Origin: Clostridia bacterium
GTDB taxonomy: Bacteria > Bacillota_A > Clostridia > Oscillospirales > Butyricicoccaceae
Assembly: GCA_017421885.1 (NCBI GenBank)
Contig: JAFOHJ010000080.1
Location: 1 to 8,927, forward strand
Direction: 5' to 3'
DNA length: 8,927 bases
The translations under genes and the position numbers were made by a program. Under the pieces are notes generated by a model. The model was not told where the DNA came from, searched no databases, and worked only from the letters and a program-made list of their open reading frames with translations. Positions 5,678 through 8,927 of the stretch are shown here, in pieces (the stretch's first letter is position 1; each line of letters opens with the position of its first letter).

Positions 5678-6779
5678 GCTTGGATTAGGATTCCTGCGCC
5701 TTCCCATGACAGGAGAAGAGGGAGCAAAGGTCATTGATATGCCTGCAGCTCAGGCTATAGTCGATCGTTATATCGAAAAGGGCGGCAGATATTTTGACAC
5801 AGCCTACACCTACCTTGACGGTACTAGCGAGCCTGCGCTGCGCGAAGTACTGGTCAAGAGATACCCCAGAAAATCGTTCATGCTGGCCGACAAGATTCCT
5901 TCGTGGAAACCCACATCCTATGAGGATGCCTGGAAGTATGTGGACGAGATGCTCGAGCGCTGCGGAGTGGAATATTTTGATGTTCTGATGCTCCATTGGC
6001 TCAATGCCGCACACTATGACATCGTCGAGAAGTACGACGGCTTCCGTGTTCTTCGCGAGGCAAAGGAAAAGGGTATTGCCCGCGAGATAGGCTTCTCTTT
6101 CCACGACTCGGCCGAGGTACTCGAGCGCATCCTTTCGGCCCATCCCGAGGTCGACTATGTCCTCATGCAGATAAACTATCTCGACTGGGAGAATGCCGGC
6201 GTGCAGTCGCGCCTCTGCTATGAAACAGCCATGCGTCACGGCAAGAAGATCATTGTTATGGAGCCGGTAAAGGGCGGAACGCTGGCCAATGTGCCCGAAG
6301 AGGCAATGGAGCTCTTTGAAAAGGCGGCTCCCGTCCGCACTCCTGCCGAGTGGGCGGTGAAGTTTGTCAAGGGTCTGCCCGGAGTCACCATTATGCTGAG
6401 CGGCATGGGTGCGCCCGAACAGGTAGATCAGAATATCGCTCCCATGGAGCCTATGACCGAGGAAGAGCTTGAGATCATCGACAAGGTGCGCGCCATTATC
6501 CTCGGCAAGACGGCAATTCCCTGCACAGGCTGCCGCTATTGTGTCGATCACACACCTTCCTGCCCCATGAATATCAATATCCCCGAATATTTCAAGCTTT
6601 ATAATGCCATCAAGCGCTATCCCGGCGATGGCTGGAAGATCAAGCCCACATACAACGACATGACCACCCGTTACGGCGCGCCTTCGCAGTGCATAAAGTG
6701 CCGTATGTGCGAAAGAAACTGCCCCCAGCAGCTGCACATCACCGATCTTCTTCAGCAGGTAGCGGAAGAGTTTAAATAA
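5664..6779 (+). CDS. Aldo/keto reductase with C-terminal double [4Fe-4S] ferredoxin domain (paralogue 2)
   Basis: The 371-residue paralogue of the minus-strand reductase has the tetrad D45 and Y50 in FDTAYTY, K77 in LADKIP, H111 in LMLHWLN, with GFSFHDS (143-149) and MEPVKGG (199-205). Cluster motif 2 is normal (C343/C346/C349/C353, CxxCxxCxxxCP). Cluster motif 1 has a longer last gap: C287/C290/C293 then six residues (VDHTPS) to C300, instead of three. It remains a likely [4Fe-4S] ligand set but is altered. The gene overlaps marR by 14 bases. Two starts are possible, ATG 5664 (GGAG 4 bases upstream) and ATG 5670 (10 bases); I keep the first with little preference. Translational coupling to marR and shared control by the upstream palindrome are expected. 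The substrate is unknown; the enzyme is probably a cytosolic carbonyl or enone reductase, by family analogy. Confidence 0.93.
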   Translation: MIMNKLGLGFLRLPMTGEEGAKVIDMPAAQAIVDRYIEKGGRYFDTAYTYLDGTSEPALREVLVKRYPRKSFMLADKIPSWKPTSYEDAWKYVDEMLERCGVEYFDVLMLHWLNAAHYDIVEKYDGFRVLREAKEKGIAREIGFSFHDSAEVLERILSAHPEVDYVLMQINYLDWENAGVQSRLCYETAMRHGKKIIVMEPVKGGTLANVPEEAMELFEKAAPVRTPAEWAVKFVKGLPGVTIMLSGMGAPEQVDQNIAPMEPMTEEELEIIDKVRAIILGKTAIPCTGCRYCVDHTPSCPMNINIPEYFKLYNAIKRYPGDGWKIKPTYNDMTTRYGAPSQCIKCRMCERNCPQQLHITDLLQQVAEEFK

Positions 6780-6781
6780 AA

Positions 6782-6805
6782 ACTATTGCTATTTTGTGCA
6801 ATAGT
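6782..6805. promoter_or_regulatory. Inverted repeat over the -35/spacer of the MalY/PatB gene
   Basis: ACTATTGC (6782-6789), 8 bases, GCAATAGT (6798-6805) is exact. It has no T tract, so it is not a good terminator. It overlaps the presumed -35 and the spacer of the next promoter, an operator-like position, and begins 2 bases after the reductase stop. Confidence 0.5.
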
Positions 6806-6813
6806 GCTAAAAT
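6786..6813 (+). promoter_or_regulatory. Possible extended -10 promoter of the MalY/PatB gene
   Basis: -10 TAAAAT (6808-6813, 5/6) with TG plus one base directly upstream (6805-6807). The -35 candidate TTGCTA (6786-6791, 4/6) lies 16 bases away. AAGGAG (6837-6842) serves the ATG at 6852. Confidence 0.55.
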
Positions 6814-6851
6814 AAGAATATCCTGAATAAAAATATAAGGAGATCTTGAAA

Positions 6852-8063
6852 ATGAAGTTTGATTTTACAAGTATTATCGACCGTCACGGCAAGGATGCTA
6901 TCGCAGTCGAAATGCCCGGTAAGGGCGGTGGCTTTGCGCCTCCGGGACCCAAGGAAGGCTTTGATGTCATCCCCATGTGGGTCGCAGATATGAACTTCCC
7001 CACAGCTCCCTCTATTCCTGAAGCTATCATCAACCGTGTTCAGCACCATGCATACGGTTATTTTGCACCCCGCAAGGAGTACCTTGACGGCATCGTCAAC
7101 TGGCATAAGAACCGCAACGGCGTCGAGTGCATGGAACACAAGCACATCGGCTATGCCAACAGCGTTCTCGGCGGCGTAGTCACAGCGCTTAATGTTCTGT
7201 GCTCTAAGGGCGACAACGTTCTGGTACATTCTCCCACATATGTCGGCTTCACCGGCGCGCTGGGTAACAACGGCTATAAGATCATTCATTCCGAGCTGCA
7301 GAAGGACGAGCAGGGCATCTACCGTATGGACTTTGAGGATATGGAAGAAAAGATCCTCAAGAACAAGATCCACTGCGCTATTATGTGCTCGCCCCATAAC
7401 CCCACAGGCCGCGTATGGGAGCGCTGGGAGCTCGAGAAGGCAATGGAACTCTATAAGAAGCATGATGTATATGTCATCTCCGACGAGATCTGGTCTGACC
7501 TTATCATGCCCGGCTACAAGCACATCCCCACACAGATGGTTTCTGAAGATGCCAAGCAGCGCACAGTTGCCGTTTATGCACCTTCCAAGACCTTCAACCT
7601 CGCCGGCCTCGTAGGTTCCTACACAGTTATCTACAACAACTGGCTGCGTGACCGCTGCGTAAAGGAAGCAAGCCTGAGCCACTACAATCAGATGAATGTT
7701 CTGTCGATGTACGGCTGCATCGGCGCATATCAGCCCACAGGCTACGAGTGGCTGGATGAACTGCGCGAGGTCCTCAGCGGCAACATCAACTATGCTTACG
7801 ACTATATCACCAAGAACTTCGAGGGTGTTAAGATCCAGAAGCCTCAGGGCACATACATGCTTTTCATCGACTGCACAGAGTGGTGTGAGAAGCATGGCAA
7901 GACCATCGACGAAGTTCAGAAGGCCTGCTGGGATCACGGTGTCACGATCCAGGACGGCCGCGGCTTCCATGGCCCCTGCCATATCCGCATGAATCTGGCT
8001 CTGCCTCTGTCTCGTGTAGAGGAAGCTATGGAGCGTCTCTCCAAGTATGTCTTTATCGACTAA
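6852..8063 (+). CDS. MalY/PatB-type PLP-dependent aminotransferase / cystathionine beta-lyase
   Basis: The 403-residue fold-type I PLP enzyme has the MalY/PatB layout: PMWVADMNFP (41-50), aromatic stacking region SPTYVGF (127-133), SPHNPTGRVW (180-189) with cofactor-binding Asn183, SDEIWSDL (210-217) with D211 pairing the pyridine nitrogen, YAPSKTFNLAGL (242-253) with Schiff-base lysine K246, and HIRMNLALP (377-385) with the substrate-carboxylate arginine R379. MalY/PatB enzymes usually cleave cystathionine or cysteine to pyruvate, ammonia and a thiol or sulfide, and some act as aminotransferases. The usual SDEIH is SDEIW here. The start is ATG 6852 (AAGGAG 9 bases upstream); a TTG at 6846 would lie too near the ribosome binding site. 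It follows the reductase with 72 bases between and no clear terminator, so read-through from the marR operon is possible in addition to its own promoter. Confidence 0.93.
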   Translation: MKFDFTSIIDRHGKDAIAVEMPGKGGGFAPPGPKEGFDVIPMWVADMNFPTAPSIPEAIINRVQHHAYGYFAPRKEYLDGIVNWHKNRNGVECMEHKHIGYANSVLGGVVTALNVLCSKGDNVLVHSPTYVGFTGALGNNGYKIIHSELQKDEQGIYRMDFEDMEEKILKNKIHCAIMCSPHNPTGRVWERWELEKAMELYKKHDVYVISDEIWSDLIMPGYKHIPTQMVSEDAKQRTVAVYAPSKTFNLAGLVGSYTVIYNNWLRDRCVKEASLSHYNQMNVLSMYGCIGAYQPTGYEWLDELREVLSGNINYAYDYITKNFEGVKIQKPQGTYMLFIDCTEWCEKHGKTIDEVQKACWDHGVTIQDGRGFHGPCHIRMNLALPLSRVEEAMERLSKYVFID

Positions 8064-8080
8064 GATACATTGATTTTCTT

Positions 8081-8107
8081 CGGGCTCCCTCAGGGGAGCC
8101 CGTTTTT
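8081..8107 (+). terminator. Intrinsic terminator between the MalY/PatB gene and the nitroreductase
   Basis: Nine-base GC-rich stem CGGGCTCCC (8081-8089), loop TCAG, GGGAGCCCG (8094-8102), then T5 (8103-8107). It ends only 20 bases before the nitroreductase ATG. Confidence 0.92.
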
Positions 8108-8127
8108 AAAACCGAAAGGAGAATAAT

Positions 8128-8640
8128 ATGGATTTTCTGCAGCTTTCTCACGACCGCTGGTCGGTTCGCAAGTTCAGCGACAAGCCTGTCGAGCAGGAGA
8201 AGATAGATAAGATAATCGAGTCGGCCATGGCGGCGCCCACCGCCTGCAACTGGCAGCCCTTTAAAATATGGGTGTTTCAGAGTCCCGAAGCGGTGGCAAA
8301 GCTGGCCGATGCAACAAGCTATACCTTTGGCGCAAAGCTTATGTTCCTGATCGGCGGTGATCCCGAAAAGGCATGGGTCCGCAAGTTTGACAAGAAGAGT
8401 TTTGCCGATGTGGATGCCTCTATCGTTGCCACGCACATGATGCTCGAGATCCACGATCTCGGCCTTGGCACTACTTGGGTAGGTGCCTTTAACGAGGCCA
8501 AGCTCAAGGCATATTTCCCTCAGCTGGAGGGATATCAGCTGATAGCTCTGTTCCCCACGGGCTATATTGCCGAGGATGCCGAGCCTTCGAAGCTTCATCT
8601 TGAAAGCAAGGCTAAAGAGGAACTGGTGACCGTTCTTTAA
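8128..8640 (+). CDS. Nitroreductase-family FMN oxidoreductase
   Basis: The 170-residue product fits the compact nitroreductase fold, which is homodimeric with FMN at the interface and uses NAD(P)H to reduce nitro compounds, quinones, enones or flavin-like substrates. Visible FMN-contact features are RWSVRKFSDKPV (10-21) with R10 and R14, AAPTACNWQPFKIWV (35-49), the long helix DASIVATHMMLEIHDLGLGTTWVG (96-119), and FPTGYIAEDAEPS (142-154). The start is ATG 8128, with AAAGGAG (8115-8121) 6 bases upstream. The next gene starts 24 bases after its stop, implying one transcript with a flavodoxin-fold protein. I see no promoter between the preceding terminator and this start. The natural substrate is unknown. 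Confidence 0.92.
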   Translation: MDFLQLSHDRWSVRKFSDKPVEQEKIDKIIESAMAAPTACNWQPFKIWVFQSPEAVAKLADATSYTFGAKLMFLIGGDPEKAWVRKFDKKSFADVDASIVATHMMLEIHDLGLGTTWVGAFNEAKLKAYFPQLEGYQLIALFPTGYIAEDAEPSKLHLESKAKEELVTVL

Positions 8641-8664
8641 AGCGGTTTGATAACGGAGGTTTTT

Positions 8665-8927
8665 ATGAAGAAGATAGTTGCGATAAACGCCAGCCCCAGA
8701 ATAAAGTGGAACACATCCTCCCTTGTCCGCGAGGCGGCAAAGGGCGCCGAGGCAGAGGGAGCAGAAGTCAGGATATTTGACCTCTACAGCCTTGGAAAGT
8801 TCACCGGATGCATTTCCTGCTTCGGCTGCAAGCTGCCCGGCCATCAGGGAAAGTGCGTTTACAAAGATGCCCTTACACCCGTTCTTGAGGCCATCAGAGA
8901 GGCCGACGGACTTATCATAGGAACACC
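8665..8927 (+). CDS. Flavodoxin-fold NAD(P)H-dependent reductase / iron-sulfur flavoprotein-like, 3' partial
   Basis: The gene begins with ATG 8665 (GGAGG 8655-8659, 5 bases upstream) and is still open at the window end; 87 codons are visible. The N-terminus KKIVAINASPR (2-12) is the typical first strand and phosphate-binding loop for FMN in the FMN-reductase/flavodoxin-like family. It is followed by a helix and FDLYSL (38-43). A cysteine cluster C49-xx-C52-xx-C55-x8-C64 then resembles the compact [4Fe-4S] motif of iron-sulfur flavoproteins, followed by KDALTPVLEAIREADGLIIGT (67-87). Predicted role: cytosolic electron carrier or quinone/nitro reductase working with the adjacent nitroreductase (inference). 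Whether it really binds a cluster cannot be decided from the fragment. Confidence 0.85.
   Translation, partial: MKKIVAINASPRIKWNTSSLVREAAKGAEAEGAEVRIFDLYSLGKFTGCISCFGCKLPGHQGKCVYKDALTPVLEAIREADGLIIGT

Noticed and set aside
5685..6737. A 350-codon minus-strand open frame opposite the second reductase
   Set aside because: The composition is antisense-like and no family motif is visible; the plus frame holds all catalytic and Fe-S residues.
6782..6805. Inverted repeat after the second reductase as a terminator
   Set aside because: The stem is AT-rich and the downstream bases GCTAAAAT provide no T tract; an operator role fits better.
6807..7982. A 391-codon minus-strand open frame opposite the MalY/PatB gene
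   Set aside because: It has no ribosome binding site or recognisable motifs; it arises from the codon bias of the clear PLP-enzyme gene on the other strand.
8053..8844. A 263-codon minus-strand open frame across the nitroreductase and flavoprotein genes
   Set aside because: It crosses the terminator hairpin at 8081-8107 and two well-supported plus-strand genes with good ribosome binding sites.
8723..8920. A 65-codon plus-strand frame near the window end
   Set aside because: It is the wrong frame inside the flavodoxin-fold gene, whose own frame starts at 8665 and stays open to the end.

Overview
The window looks like chromosomal DNA of an anaerobic Clostridia-type Firmicute, probably a gut or rumen Oscillospiraceae/Lachnospiraceae-like organism. 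The grounds are the walJ-like to rlmH gene order, strong AGGAGG ribosome binding sites, TATAAT-type promoters, compact GC-rich terminators, and oxygen-sensitive-looking enzymes: two aldo/keto reductases with double ferredoxin clusters, a small nitroreductase and an iron-sulfur flavoprotein-like gene. The assignment to this group is inference. Host genes are near 50-55% GC in lines I counted by hand, while one inserted gene (1029-1796) is near 33-37%.

Layout. 1-961 (+): the 3' end of a WalJ/YycJ-type metallo-beta-lactamase-fold hydrolase and rlmH, ending in a bidirectional terminator. 963-1907: an AT-rich minus-strand gene of unknown function, faintly like an Imm11/DUF1629 immunity protein, bracketed by two identical 27-bp terminator copies. 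1925-3337 (-): a two-gene operon of a DUF3343 small protein and a ferredoxin-type aldo/keto reductase. 3362-3444: divergent promoters. 3478-4206 (+): a TSUP (TauE/SafE) exporter. 4333-5103 (+): a dimethylarginine dimethylaminohydrolase. 5144-6779 (+): an apparently autoregulated marR gene overlapping a second ferredoxin-type aldo/keto reductase. 6852-8063 (+): a MalY/PatB PLP enzyme. 8128-8927 (+): a nitroreductase and the 5' part of a flavodoxin-fold/iron-sulfur flavoprotein gene that runs off the window.

How they may work together. The two aldo/keto reductases are paralogues on opposite strands with different promoters. The MarR gene, aldo/keto reductase, nitroreductase and flavoprotein suggest a small-molecule redox or detoxification neighbourhood. 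DUF3343 (putative S/Se carrier), the TSUP exporter and the MalY-type C-S lyase hint at a sulfur theme. Both themes are inferences from families and order. I see no RNA genes, CRISPR arrays, transposases or prophage genes. The strongest unexplained structure is the terminator duplication around the AT-rich gene; no clearly new multi-gene system is evident.
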